From: Maricaulis sp.
GTDB lineage: Bacteria; Pseudomonadota; Alphaproteobacteria; Caulobacterales; Maricaulaceae
Assembly (NCBI RefSeq): GCF_030149515.1
Contig: NZ_JASBRI010000004.1
Coordinates: 1-64,000 of the forward strand
Direction: 5' to 3'
DNA length: 64,000 bases
Shown in pieces: positions 8,739 to 18,579 of the stretch (position 1 is its first letter; the number at the start of each line of letters is the position of its first letter). The notes under the pieces were generated by a model. It made no database searches. It was not told the DNA's origin and saw nothing but the letters and a program-made list of their open reading frames with translations. The translations under genes were made by a program, and so were the position numbers.

Positions 8739-9587
8739 ATGAGCGACCAGTTCACATCCCGGGTGGATGTGTCCGGTGAGGACATTCACTGGGATTTCAA
8801 GGATGCAATGTCCTATGGCGGTTATCTCGGCCTCGACAGGCTGCTGGGTGCGCAGAAACCGCTTACCCGCGAACATGACGAAATGCTGTTCATCGTTATC
8901 CACCAGGTCGGCGAGCTGTGGATGAAACTGGTTCTGCACGAGGTCGAAGGCGGAATCTCACACTTGCGGAAGGACGAGGTCGGGCCGGCGCTGAAAATGT
9001 TCGCCCGGGTCTCGCGCATCCAGGAACAGCTGATCCATGCGTGGGACGTGCTGTCGACGATGACCCCGGCCGACTATCTCGCCTTTCGCGAAGCGCTGGG
9101 TCAGAGCTCGGGCTTCCAGTCGTTCCAGTATCGTACGCTGGAATACAGGCTGGGGAACAAGAACGCTGCGCTGGCCCGGGTCCACAAGGACAATCCGCCA
9201 GCGCATCAGATGGTGACACGGGCGCTGGAACTGCCCAGCCTGTGGGATGAAACCCTGCGCCTGCTGGCGCGGCGGGGTTATGCTATACCGGCCAGCCGGG
9301 TCGAACGCGACTGGCGCGAGCCCTACGAACCTTCCGCGGCCGTGGAAGATGTCTGGCAGACCATCTACCGCGGCAGCGACACGCATTGGGAAGCCTATGA
9401 GCTGGGCGAGAAGCTGGTCGATCTGGAACATAAATTCCAGCAGTGGCGGTTCAATCACATGAAGACGGTCGAGCGTATTATCGGCTATCGGAAAGGTACC
9501 GGGGGAACATCCGGCGTGTCCTATCTGGTCAAGGCGCTGGATCTGCGTTTCTTCCCGGAAATCTGGACCGTGCGGACCTCGCTTTGA
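8739..9587 (+). CDS. kynA: Tryptophan 2,3-dioxygenase
   Basis: A 282-residue heme dioxygenase that opens the indole ring of L-tryptophan to N-formylkynurenine. Family landmarks: YGGYLGLDRLLGAQKP, the HDEMLFIVIHQVGELWMK segment that lines the heme pocket, and the C-terminal proximal-histidine region FNHMKTVERIIGYRKGTGG followed by SYL. Length matches the family. The start is the ATG at 8739 with ACGGGAG upstream; an in-frame ATG at 8709 lacks this. kynU follows after 13 bases, forming a tryptophan-catabolic operon. Confidence 0.96.
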   Translation: MSDQFTSRVDVSGEDIHWDFKDAMSYGGYLGLDRLLGAQKPLTREHDEMLFIVIHQVGELWMKLVLHEVEGGISHLRKDEVGPALKMFARVSRIQEQLIHAWDVLSTMTPADYLAFREALGQSSGFQSFQYRTLEYRLGNKNAALARVHKDNPPAHQMVTRALELPSLWDETLRLLARRGYAIPASRVERDWREPYEPSAAVEDVWQTIYRGSDTHWEAYELGEKLVDLEHKFQQWRFNHMKTVERIIGYRKGTGGTSGVSYLVKALDLRFFPEIWTVRTSL

Positions 9588-9600
9588 TGGCGGCTGACCA

Positions 9601-10836
9601 ATGAAAACAATCGAAGAAATACGATCTCTCGACGCCGCGGATCCACTGGCGGATTTCCGCAACCGGTTCGAACTGCCCGACGGGGTGATCTATCTTGACG
9701 GAAATTCGCTGGGCGTGATGCCGAAATCGGCGCCGGAACGCATGGCGCAGGTCGTGAAGACTGAGTGGGGACAAGACCTTATCCGGTCCTGGAACCGGCA
9801 TGACTGGATCGGCTATCCACGCCGCCTGGGCGCCAAGATCGCGCCGCTGATCGGCGCCAGGCCGGACGAAGTCGTCGTCGCCGATTCGACCTCTATCAAC
9901 ATTTTCAAGGCGTTGTCGGCCGCTCTTCAACTTAACCCTGACCGTCCCGTTATCCTGTCGGAACGGGGCAATTTCCCCACCAATGTGTACATGATGCAGG
10001 GCCTCAGTGCGCACAGCGCAGGCGCGATCGAGCACCGACTCGTGGACACGAGCGAACTGGAATCACATTTCGACAACAATGTCGCCGCACTCCTGATCAC
10101 CCAGGCCCACTACAAGACCGGATATCTGCACGACATGCAGGCCATCACCGCGGCGGCGCAGGCCAAGGGCATCGTGGTGATCTGGGATCTGTGCCATTCC
10201 GCAGGCGCGCTGGAGATCGATCTTCACGCCTGCAATGCCGATATGGCCGTCGGCTGCGGCTATAAATATCTCCATGGCGGACCGGGGGCGCCGGCCTTCA
10301 TTTTCGTCGCCGAACGGCACCAGAACCGGATCATGCCGGTCCTCTCCGGCTGGCTGGGCCATGCCCGCCCCTTCGACTTTTCCGACGACTACGTGCCGGC
10401 CGGGGGAATCGACCGGTTCAAGTGCTCCTCGCCCAGCATCCTGGGCATGGCGGCCCTGGAATGCGGGCTGGACATTCATGCCGCGGCCGACATGGCGGCG
10501 GTCCGCACGAAGTCGGTTGCGCTGACCGAGCTCTTTATCGAGCAGGTCGAGGCGCGGGTCGGCGAAATGGGATTCCGGCTTGCCAGCCCCCGCGACCCGG
10601 CGATCCGGGGCAGCCAGGTCTCCTTCCATCACGAAAACGGCTATCCGGTCATGCAGGCGCTGATCGCACGCGGCGTGATCGGGGATTTCCGAGATCCGGA
10701 CATCCTGCGTTTCGGCTTCACCCCGCTCTACACCAGTCATGAGGACGTGTTCCGGGCGGCCGGGATCCTGCAGTCGATCATGGAAAGCGGGGAATGGCGC
10801 GAACCGCGTTTCAGCGTGCGCGCGGCGGTGACCTGA
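9601..10836 (+). CDS. kynU: Kynureninase
   Basis: A 411-residue PLP enzyme that cleaves kynurenine to anthranilate and L-alanine. The Schiff-base lysine is K222 in GCGYKYLHGGPGAPAF, and the PLP aspartate is in VIWDLCHSAGAL. Further conserved segments are YLDGNSLGVMPKSA and HYKTGYLHDM. Placed 13 bases after kynA. No kynurenine formamidase gene is seen between or beside them, so the middle step must be encoded elsewhere. Confidence 0.96.
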   Translation: MKTIEEIRSLDAADPLADFRNRFELPDGVIYLDGNSLGVMPKSAPERMAQVVKTEWGQDLIRSWNRHDWIGYPRRLGAKIAPLIGARPDEVVVADSTSINIFKALSAALQLNPDRPVILSERGNFPTNVYMMQGLSAHSAGAIEHRLVDTSELESHFDNNVAALLITQAHYKTGYLHDMQAITAAAQAKGIVVIWDLCHSAGALEIDLHACNADMAVGCGYKYLHGGPGAPAFIFVAERHQNRIMPVLSGWLGHARPFDFSDDYVPAGGIDRFKCSSPSILGMAALECGLDIHAAADMAAVRTKSVALTELFIEQVEARVGEMGFRLASPRDPAIRGSQVSFHHENGYPVMQALIARGVIGDFRDPDILRFGFTPLYTSHEDVFRAAGILQSIMESGEWREPRFSVRAAVT

Positions 10837-10948
10837 TCGGATTTGCGGTATTGCCGCACTGGCGAAATTCCGCCCCAACCCCTTAGGATCGTTTCGCGTT
10901 TGCGGGCAGACGTATTAGTGTCCCGCCCGCACAAGCCCGGTGAACCCC

Positions 10949-12334
<1,386 letters not shown>

Positions 12335-12431
12335 TGGGCCACCGCATCAACCCAGCCCTTTCGAAACCCTTGGCAAATAATGCAAGATTGTCGCTTCGAA
12401 CGCTTCCGGGGAAGAGGTGTTCAAGCCGGGA

Positions 12432-12677
12432 ATGGGATTGTCGTTTGTCGGAGTCATGACCCATCTCGCGGGCGGCATTTTACTTTTTGGTTTGTTCGTC
12501 GTTGGCGTTTGGACACTCCTCACCAAGTCACTCTCGATCGGCCTCTCTATGATTGGCGGTACCTCAGTCGGCGGCCGGGTTTTAAATATTGTCTCGGGAC
12601 AGTTCGCAGTCGCAGGCAGCACGATAATCGAGAACGAGACTCAAGCGGGAATTCAGAGAAACACCGACCAAATTTGA
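12432..12677 (+). CDS. Possible small membrane protein in a low-GC stretch
   Basis: A frame of 81 residues (86 if a GTG at 12417 is used) with one long hydrophobic segment, roughly residues 8-30 (LAGGILLFGLFVVGVWTLL), and a polar C-terminus. No family is recognised. The region from about 12335 to 12760 is visibly AT-richer than its neighbours. No convincing ribosome site fits the ATG; GGGGAAGAG sits too close to the GTG. It may be a real orphan gene, a decayed remnant, or non-coding. Confidence 0.35.
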   Translation: MGLSFVGVMTHLAGGILLFGLFVVGVWTLLTKSLSIGLSMIGGTSVGGRVLNIVSGQFAVAGSTIIENETQAGIQRNTDQI

Positions 12678-12765
12678 TCCAAACCAACGGGATTAACCAG
12701 GACGCGCGGGTTTCAGACAGCGAGGTGTTTCATTGATACAACGGCAATATCCAGTTCAAAGACAA

Positions 12766-12792
12766 AAAGGCGGCCCTGTCGGAGCCGCCTTT
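12766..12792. terminator. Bidirectional terminator between sdaA side and scoAB
   Basis: Stem AAAGGCGGC / GCCGCCTTT around a nine-base loop. On the minus strand it ends in TTTTT and lies just beyond the scoB stop, so it most likely ends the scoAB transcript; on the plus strand the T-run is shorter. The rest of the 12335-12817 gap holds only the doubtful small ORF described separately. Confidence 0.75.
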
Positions 12793-12817
12793 CTCATGTC
12801 TGGACTGTCAAACCGGA

Positions 12818-13477
12818 TCAAGCCGCTTCGTGTTCGACCAGAGCGTCGGACACGGTGTACTTGGCCTCGGTCTTCCCGGCGATTTCCTCCAGGGTCGCGC
12901 CCGGGGCCAGCTCGATCAGTTCGAGATGGTCGCCCTTTACATCGAACACGCCGAGCGTGGTGATGATGCGGTCGATACACGCCTTGCCCGTCAGCGGCAG
13001 GGTGCACTCCTTGAGCAGTTTGGGTTCGCCGGCCTTGTTGGCATGATCCATGATCACCACAACGCGCTTGACGCCGGCGACAAGGTCCATGGCGCCGCCC
13101 ATCCCCTTCACCAGCTTGCCGGGGATCATCCAGTTGGCGATATCGCCGGTCTCGGACACTTCCATCGCACCGAGAATGGAGATGTCGATATGTCCGCCGC
13201 GGATCATGGCGAAACTGTCGGCGGAGGAGAAATAGGAAGTGCGCCGCAGCTCGGTAATGGTCTGCTTGCCGGCATTGATCAGGTCCGGGTCGACCTGGTC
13301 CTCGTAGGGGAAGGGCCCCATGCCCAGCATTCCGTTCTCCGACTGCAGGGTAACGTCGATATCCTCGGCGATGTGGTTGGCCACCAGGGTGGGAATGCCG
13401 ATACCGAGATTGACGTAGAAACCGTCTTCCAGTTCCTGGGCGGCGCGGGCCGCCATTTCATCGCGTGTCCAGGCCAT
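12818..13477 (-). CDS. scoB: Succinyl-CoA:3-ketoacid CoA-transferase subunit B
   Basis: A 219-residue beta subunit that moves CoA between succinyl-CoA and acetoacetate, allowing ketone-body and PHB-derived acetoacetate use. The catalytic glutamate lies in LQSENGMLGMGP, and NLGIGIPTLVANHI is the conserved N-terminal segment. Its ATG overlaps the scoA stop codon by one base (TAATG). Confidence 0.95.
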   Translation of the reverse strand: MAWTRDEMAARAAQELEDGFYVNLGIGIPTLVANHIAEDIDVTLQSENGMLGMGPFPYEDQVDPDLINAGKQTITELRRTSYFSSADSFAMIRGGHIDISILGAMEVSETGDIANWMIPGKLVKGMGGAMDLVAGVKRVVVIMDHANKAGEPKLLKECTLPLTGKACIDRIITTLGVFDVKGDHLELIELAPGATLEEIAGKTEAKYTVSDALVEHEAA

Positions 13478-14181
13478 TATGCGCTCTCCCTTTCGCGAAC
13501 GGTGCGCTGTTCGATACGTTTTTCAAACGCGCCCTTGACGATGCGCTGCACGAAAATGCCCGGTGTGTGGATGCTGTCCGGATCCAGTTCGCCCAGGCCG
13601 ACGATTTCCTCGACCTCGGCGACGGTGACCTTGCCGGCCGTGGCCATCATCGGATTGAAATTGCGGGCCGTCTTGCGGAAGACCAGATTGCCTTCCGGAT
13701 CCGCCTTCCAGGCCTTGACGATGGAGAGGTCGGCAGTGAGCCCCGTCTCCATGATATAGGTCTCGCCGTCGAATTCGCGGTGTTCCTTGCCTTCTGCGAT
13801 CATCGTGCCGACACCGGTCTTGGTGAAGAACCCGGGAATGCCCGCACCGCCAGCGCGGATGCGCTCGGCCAGCGTGCCCTGGGGATTGAATTCGAGCTCC
13901 AGCTCGCCGGACAGGAACTGGCGCTCGAACTCCTTGTTCTCGCCGACATAGGAGGAGACCATTTTCCGGATCTGCTTGTTGTCCAGCAGGACACCGAGAC
14001 CGAACCCGTCGACCCCGCAATTGTTCGAGATCACGGTCAGATCCTTCACGCCCGTGGCGTGCAGGGCCGCGATGGCGTTTTCGGGAATGCCGCACAAACC
14101 GAACCCTCCGGCCATGATCGTCATTCCGTCAAACACCAGGCCGTCCAGGGCGGCCTTGGCGTCAGGATATACCTTTTTCAT
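13477..14181 (-). CDS. scoA: Succinyl-CoA:3-ketoacid CoA-transferase subunit A
   Basis: A 234-residue alpha subunit partner of ScoB. The CoA-transferase I signature is the [13 protein letters not shown] segment near residue 25, followed by [20 protein letters not shown] precedes the start. Together with PhaC (42.9 kb) it fits a cell that stores and re-uses polyhydroxybutyrate, though the depolymerase is not in this window. Confidence 0.95.
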   Translation of the reverse strand: MKKVYPDAKAALDGLVFDGMTIMAGGFGLCGIPENAIAALHATGVKDLTVISNNCGVDGFGLGVLLDNKQIRKMVSSYVGENKEFERQFLSGELELEFNPQGTLAERIRAGGAGIPGFFTKTGVGTMIAEGKEHREFDGETYIMETGLTADLSIVKAWKADPEGNLVFRKTARNFNPMMATAGKVTVAEVEEIVGLGELDPDSIHTPGIFVQRIVKGAFEKRIEQRTVRERESA

Positions 14182-14242
14182 GCAGACCTCTGTGTGAAGT
14201 TGATATTCGGTTCATGTTTTATATCGCAGCCGCAGCAAAAAG

Positions 14243-15157
14243 CTAGCCGGACTGGTTTTCTGCCCCGGATTCGGCCTGTCTGGCGCGGTGGCGGGAATCG
14301 ATCTCGATCGCCAGGGCACCGCCGAAGAACACCGCATAGGCCGACCAATAAATCCACAGCAGGAAGACCACAAGGGCACCCAGCGAGCCATAGACCGAGA
14401 AGTCCACCAGTTGCGCCACATAGGCCGAAAAGCCTTTCGACAGGCCCAGCCACAACAGGGTCACGACAAAAGCAGCGAAGGTGGAGGCGCGCCAGGTCAC
14501 CGCTTCCGACCTGCGGCGCATGGTCATGCGGTAGAGCAGCTCCAGCGCCACGAACATGAAGGCTGCAGCCGCCGTCCACTCATTGATAAGTCCGCCGAAA
14601 TCGAGCGGTTCCAGGCCCAGGAATTCAAAGACCTGGCGCAGCACGACCGGCACGACGAGCACGGCCAGGTTGGCTGCAGTCAGCAACGCCCCGCCAATGA
14701 GCACCGAGCCCATCGCCAGGATGTTGAAATGGATGACATTGCGGATGTCCTGGTCTTCGGCGAGATGATTGAGCCCGGCTATCACCGCCTTCACCCCGCG
14801 CGAGGCGGCGAACAGCGCGATGGCCAGGGCAATGGCACCGTTGACCGACAGCGCCGAGATCGGCGCGTTGGCCAGCCGTCCCATCTGCTCCAGCACGAAA
14901 TCCTCCGCTCCGGCCGGCATGATCCCGGCAAAACGGGCGAACTGCGCCTCGGCATCCTCGATCGAGTAGGCCAGGCCATAGACCGACATGCCCAGCGCCA
15001 TGGCAGGGAACAGGGCCAGCATGCCGAAATAGGATGCCCCGCCGGCAAACAGCATGACATCCCGCGCCATCGACCGGCTGACGGCGGCCACGAAGATCGA
15101 CAGGAAGACGAAGACCGGGTGCGATCTGAGACCGGATTTATTCAGAGACTTGATCAT
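14243..15157 (-). CDS. YihY/BrkB family inner-membrane protein
   Basis: A 304-residue protein with about six transmembrane helices matching the YihY/BrkB family (older name ribonuclease BN-like). Typical pieces are GGASYFGMLALFPAMALGMSVYG near the N-terminus, the SRGVKAVIAGLNHLAED segment, and a C-terminal GSLGALVVFLLWIYWSAYAVFFGGAL. Function is not established; membrane transport has been proposed for relatives. Stands alone on the minus strand, divergent from the WYL regulator. Confidence 0.88.
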   Translation of the reverse strand: MIKSLNKSGLRSHPVFVFLSIFVAAVSRSMARDVMLFAGGASYFGMLALFPAMALGMSVYGLAYSIEDAEAQFARFAGIMPAGAEDFVLEQMGRLANAPISALSVNGAIALAIALFAASRGVKAVIAGLNHLAEDQDIRNVIHFNILAMGSVLIGGALLTAANLAVLVVPVVLRQVFEFLGLEPLDFGGLINEWTAAAAFMFVALELLYRMTMRRRSEAVTWRASTFAAFVVTLLWLGLSKGFSAYVAQLVDFSVYGSLGALVVFLLWIYWSAYAVFFGGALAIEIDSRHRARQAESGAENQSG

Positions 15158-15244
15158 CCGTCCGTCCCGGGGCCCCCTGCTCCCGCCCGTGCTGGAATCG
15201 ATACCGGCCGGACATAGTCCGGCTCTTCAGACTAGGATAGCCCC

Positions 15245-16237
15245 ATGTCCTTCTCCAAGGCAGTGGAATTGCTGCAACTGGCTCGCATGGCCTCCGGCTA
15301 TGCCGGCGTCTCGCTTTCCGAGATCGAGCGCGAATTCGGCTGTGTGCGGCGCACGGCCCAGCGCATGACCGAGGCGCTGGTGCGGGTCTTTCCCGACACC
15401 GAGGACTATATGGACGGCGAAAACCACAAGCGCTGGCGCGTGCCGCGGCGCAAGGTGGCGGAATTCTTCGCCCCGACGGCCGACGAAGTGGCCGCCCTGG
15501 AACTGGCAGGAACCGCGCTGGAGCGCCAGGGTCTGACCCGGGAGGCCGGCCAGCTGCGCTCGCTGCGGGAGACCATCAACATGCTTCTGCCCGACAAGCG
15601 CCGGCCGGGGCTGGAAGCCGATGAGGAAGCACTGCTGGAAGCCATGGGTCATGCCGCTCGCCCCGGTCCGCAACCCGTCTCCGACCCGCGCATCGACGGC
15701 GCTATCGCACAGGCGCTCAAGGGGCCCTTCGTCCTGGAAATCGCCTATCGCGGCCGCCAGGATTCCGAGGCCAAGATCCGCCGGATCGAGCCCTACGGAC
15801 TGCTCCTGGGGGCACGCCGCTATCTGGTGGGGCGCGATGTGGCCCGCGGCGACAAGGTGATGCGTCACTACCGCGTCGAGGACATCGAAACCGCGCAGGT
15901 CACCGACGACTGGTTTGCCCGCGACGAGGATTTCGACCTCGATGCCTATGCCAACCGCGCCTTCGGCGTCTTCCAGAGCGAGGCCGAATACGGCGAAGTG
16001 GTATGGAAATTCACGCCCAGGGCCGCGCCCCACGCCGCCCGCTTCCGCTTTCACCCGCTGCAGACCAGCGAAACGCTTGAGGACGGATCGCTGGTCGTGC
16101 GGTTCACGGCCTCCGGCCTCCTGGAAATGTGCTGGCATCTCTATGCCTGGGGAGACCAGGTGGACGTTCTCGAACCCCCGGCCCTCGCAGATCTCGTGAA
16201 GGGTTACCGCCGCAGCGACTTCCCGGGCCTGCCCTAG
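15245..16237 (+). CDS. WYL-domain transcriptional regulator (YafY type)
   Basis: A 330-residue regulator. The N-terminal winged helix-turn-helix (residues about 10-60) contains SLSEIEREFGCVRRTAQRM. The WYL ligand-binding domain is in the middle, with IEPYGLLLGARRYLVGRD, the family motif. The C-terminal WCX-like region ends in DLVKGYRRSDFPGLP. WYL proteins sense nucleic acids or nucleotides and often regulate stress or defence genes; no defence genes neighbour it here, so its target is unknown. Confidence 0.88.
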   Translation: MSFSKAVELLQLARMASGYAGVSLSEIEREFGCVRRTAQRMTEALVRVFPDTEDYMDGENHKRWRVPRRKVAEFFAPTADEVAALELAGTALERQGLTREAGQLRSLRETINMLLPDKRRPGLEADEEALLEAMGHAARPGPQPVSDPRIDGAIAQALKGPFVLEIAYRGRQDSEAKIRRIEPYGLLLGARRYLVGRDVARGDKVMRHYRVEDIETAQVTDDWFARDEDFDLDAYANRAFGVFQSEAEYGEVVWKFTPRAAPHAARFRFHPLQTSETLEDGSLVVRFTASGLLEMCWHLYAWGDQVDVLEPPALADLVKGYRRSDFPGLP

Positions 16238-16247
16238 TGGCGCAATC

Positions 16248-16691
16248 CTAGTCGTCCGGCCTGAAATGCAGTGTGACCTGTTCGGGCAGGAGAAGGTCGT
16301 GGATGAAATCGCCTTCGACCCGCGTCCAGACGGCCGTTACATCACGGACGGCCTGCCCGTCCGTCCAGCCGGACCAGCTCACATGCTCGTCGTTCTCGAT
16401 CCGGTATTCCGCGACAAAATGATAACCATCCTCCGCCGGGGTGAGATTGTAGGCGCTGCAATCGATCGTGTCCTGGGCGGCCCAGACCAGCGCACCGTCA
16501 CGGAAGGACAATGTGCCCGGAACACTGACCAGGCCCGCAACACCCCGCGCCCGGATCCGTCCTTCAACCTCGAGACCGTCAATACTGGCCTCGCTCGGGG
16601 CGATCGTCATGGGGCTGCCGGGCACGTATCCGGCGGACGGGCAGACCGATACAGACAAACTCGATACCAGGTAGATGATTGTCGTGGACAT
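16248..16691 (-). CDS. Hypothetical protein with N-terminal signal-like segment
   Basis: A 147-residue protein not recognised. The first 20 residues (TTIIYLVSSLSVSVCPSAGY) look like a weak signal peptide; the rest is predicted beta-rich and acidic, with three tryptophans clustered around WSGWTDG and a later VWTRVEGDF. GAGG precedes the start. Convergent with the WYL regulator, with ten bases between the stops. Confidence 0.6.
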   Translation of the reverse strand: MSTTIIYLVSSLSVSVCPSAGYVPGSPMTIAPSEASIDGLEVEGRIRARGVAGLVSVPGTLSFRDGALVWAAQDTIDCSAYNLTPAEDGYHFVAEYRIENDEHVSWSGWTDGQAVRDVTAVWTRVEGDFIHDLLLPEQVTLHFRPDD

Positions 16692-16785
16692 GGCAGACCT
16701 CGGCGTTTTGTTTCATCCCGCGCCATCTATCCATAGCGGTGAATAGTATTCATGCAATACAGCCGGCTTCTCCCGAAAAGACCGC

Positions 16786-17037
16786 TCAGCGAACCGCGAT
16801 GCGAACCTGTTCAGCCGGCAGCCAGGAGGGCATGGAATGACCGTCGGCCAAGCTCATCGCCAGCTGGTAACCCTTGGCCAGATAGCGGCAGACCGAGCGC
16901 AGGTCTTCCACATGCAGGCAGTCGATCGTGTCGCCCGGGCGCTGCATGCGGTAGAAGCCGTCCCGGAAACGGTGCGGGACCATGTTGCGCAGCGCGCCGC
17001 CGGCGCCCTCCACATAGGCATTGATCGCGATGGCCAT
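16786..17037 (-). CDS. Hypothetical small protein (83 aa)
   Basis: A short, probably cytoplasmic alpha-helical protein of unknown family, with NAYVEGAGGALRNMVPHRF at its start and YLAKGYQLAMSLADG in its C-terminal half. The ATG at 17037 has GGAG six bases upstream; a longer form from 17049 lacks a ribosome site. Regular codon use argues that it is real. No function can be offered. Confidence 0.6.
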   Translation of the reverse strand: MAIAINAYVEGAGGALRNMVPHRFRDGFYRMQRPGDTIDCLHVEDLRSVCRYLAKGYQLAMSLADGHSMPSWLPAEQVRIAVR

Positions 17038-17128
17038 GAGGCTCTCCATCAGGTTCGTGTCCGTCGATGGAAATCACTCTGACAGGTTCGCGCGACAAAA
17101 CCTGTCACCCCTGTATGCGGCGAAAAAG

Positions 17129-17159
17129 AAACGCCGGTTGTTGGGGGCAACCGGCGTTT
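17129..17159 (-). terminator. Strong hairpin terminator, minus strand
   Basis: A perfect 12-bp stem (AAACGCCGGTTG / CAACCGGCGTTT) with a seven-base loop. Only the minus strand has the T-rich tail (TTTCTTTTT). No recognised minus-strand gene ends just upstream, so the transcript it ends is unexplained; it may be a small RNA or a short peptide gene from about 17250. Confidence 0.75.
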
Positions 17160-17368
17160 CAGGGCTATCTAAATCGATATCGAGACCGGCCAACGAGCGA
17201 GGGACTACAGGGTGTTCGCCGATCTCGAGCATGACAGTGCCAAATCCGCTCTGAACCCGACATGAACGGAAAGCTGAACGAAGTTTTCGCCCTGCCCGCA
17301 ATACCCGCCTTGCCAGCATGCCCGGGCTTGGGTATCGCAATCATTCCTTTCCGCCACAGGTTAACCCG
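17160..17368. promoter_or_regulatory. Intergenic control region with three TGAAC direct repeats
   Basis: This stretch lies between the 83-aa gene and the pentapeptide gene. It holds TGAAC at 17252, 17263 and 17275 (GTTCA on the minus strand), starts 11 and 12 bases apart, about one helical turn. Such spacing is typical of response-regulator sites. On the minus strand the repeats would sit upstream of the transcript that ends at the 17129-17159 hairpin. A weak minus-strand frame crosses the whole region and the hairpin and is probably not coding. Confidence 0.45.
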
Positions 17369-18577
17369 GTGAATGCACGCACGGACATGGTCTGGACCCA
17401 GGCAGCGCTCGACCAGGCTTGCGAGCGTCATGGGCGCTTCCTGGCCGGACAGAAACAGGGGGCACGCGCGGAGTTCGCAGGAGCCAGGCTGGCGAAACTG
17501 GACCTTTCCGGACGCGACCTGCGCGATGCCGATTTCCGCGATGCCGACCTCTCCGGCTGCCGGTTCGACCGGGCCGACTGTACCGCTGCCATATTTGCCG
17601 GTGCCGACCTGGGCGGCGCCCGCCTGATCGGGACCGTGCTGGAGGCGGCCGACTTTCGCGGTGCACGGCTGGCGGCGGCGGTGCTTGTTGGCGCGCACCT
17701 GCAAAGTGCGGATTTTCGGGAACTGGCGCGGCCAGGCAGTGAAGGTGCAGCGTCCGTCCGCGCAACCGTGCTGGACGGGGCGGATCTTTCGGGCGCCAAC
17801 CTGGCCGGTGCGCGTCTGGCGGGCTGTTCGGCCCGCAAGACCGTATTCGACGATGCCGATCTCGCCCGCGCCCGGTTGAACCGCGCCGATCTGGACGGTG
17901 CCAGCCTGTGTGAAGCCCGCCTTGATGGCACGGACTTTGCCGGCTCGCGCCTGGTCAAGACCGATCTGCGCAGTTCGGACCACAGCCGCGCCCGCATGGA
18001 GATGGCTGTGACCGACGGCGTGTTGACCGGCCCCCATCCCGACCGGCCCGCTCCCCCGGCCACGCGTGCGCCGGACCGGGCAGCCGACGACCTCTTTGCA
18101 GCGCATATCGCACGTGTCGAGAGCCGCGCGGGGGACGAGGCCGATCTGTCCGGACTGGACCTCACCGGTGCGGCGCCTCTTGCGGGGGCCGCTCTCACGG
18201 CCTTGCGGGCAGCAGGCTCGAACCTGTCCGGGCTCGATCTCCGGCGGGCTCACCTTCAGGGCGCCCGCCTGGCCGGATCCGACTTGCGCGGCTGCGATCT
18301 GCGCGAAGCGGACCTGCGCGGCGCAGACCTTGCCGGCGCCCTCCTGCAGCACACCGATCTGCGCGGCGCCCGCCTGACCCCGCTGAGCCTGGCGGGTGGA
18401 CGTGTTGTGCCGGTCAATCTGGAAGGCGCGCGGCTGCGCTATGCCGATCTGCGCATGGCCGACCTCACGGGGGCCCGTCTGACCGGTGCGGTCCTGGACT
18501 ATGCCCGGATCGACGGACCCGCGCGCGAACGGGCGGACCTGAACAACTCTCAGGCCGAACGCGTGTTCGAGGACTGA
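17369..18577 (+). CDS. Pentapeptide-repeat protein
   Basis: About 402 residues made mostly of A(D/N)LXX-type pentapeptides, which fold into a right-handed quadrilateral beta helix. There are two repeat blocks, roughly residues 35-215 and 250-395, separated by a proline-rich linker (PHPDRPAPPATRAP). A short helical N-terminus (WTQAALDQACERHGRFLAG) precedes them. No signal peptide or membrane segment, so cytosolic. The GTG at 17369 has AGG eight bases upstream; the ATG at 17387 is the alternative. Pentapeptide proteins serve as scaffolds or as DNA-mimic gyrase protectors; nothing here decides between these. Confidence 0.85.
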   Translation: MNARTDMVWTQAALDQACERHGRFLAGQKQGARAEFAGARLAKLDLSGRDLRDADFRDADLSGCRFDRADCTAAIFAGADLGGARLIGTVLEAADFRGARLAAAVLVGAHLQSADFRELARPGSEGAASVRATVLDGADLSGANLAGARLAGCSARKTVFDDADLARARLNRADLDGASLCEARLDGTDFAGSRLVKTDLRSSDHSRARMEMAVTDGVLTGPHPDRPAPPATRAPDRAADDLFAAHIARVESRAGDEADLSGLDLTGAAPLAGAALTALRAAGSNLSGLDLRRAHLQGARLAGSDLRGCDLREADLRGADLAGALLQHTDLRGARLTPLSLAGGRVVPVNLEGARLRYADLRMADLTGARLTGAVLDYARIDGPARERADLNNSQAERVFED

Positions 18578-18579
18578 AT

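Noticed and set aside
17165..18352. 395-residue minus-strand frame
   Set aside because: Antisense to the pentapeptide-repeat gene; its apparent repeats are just the complement of the pentapeptide codons.
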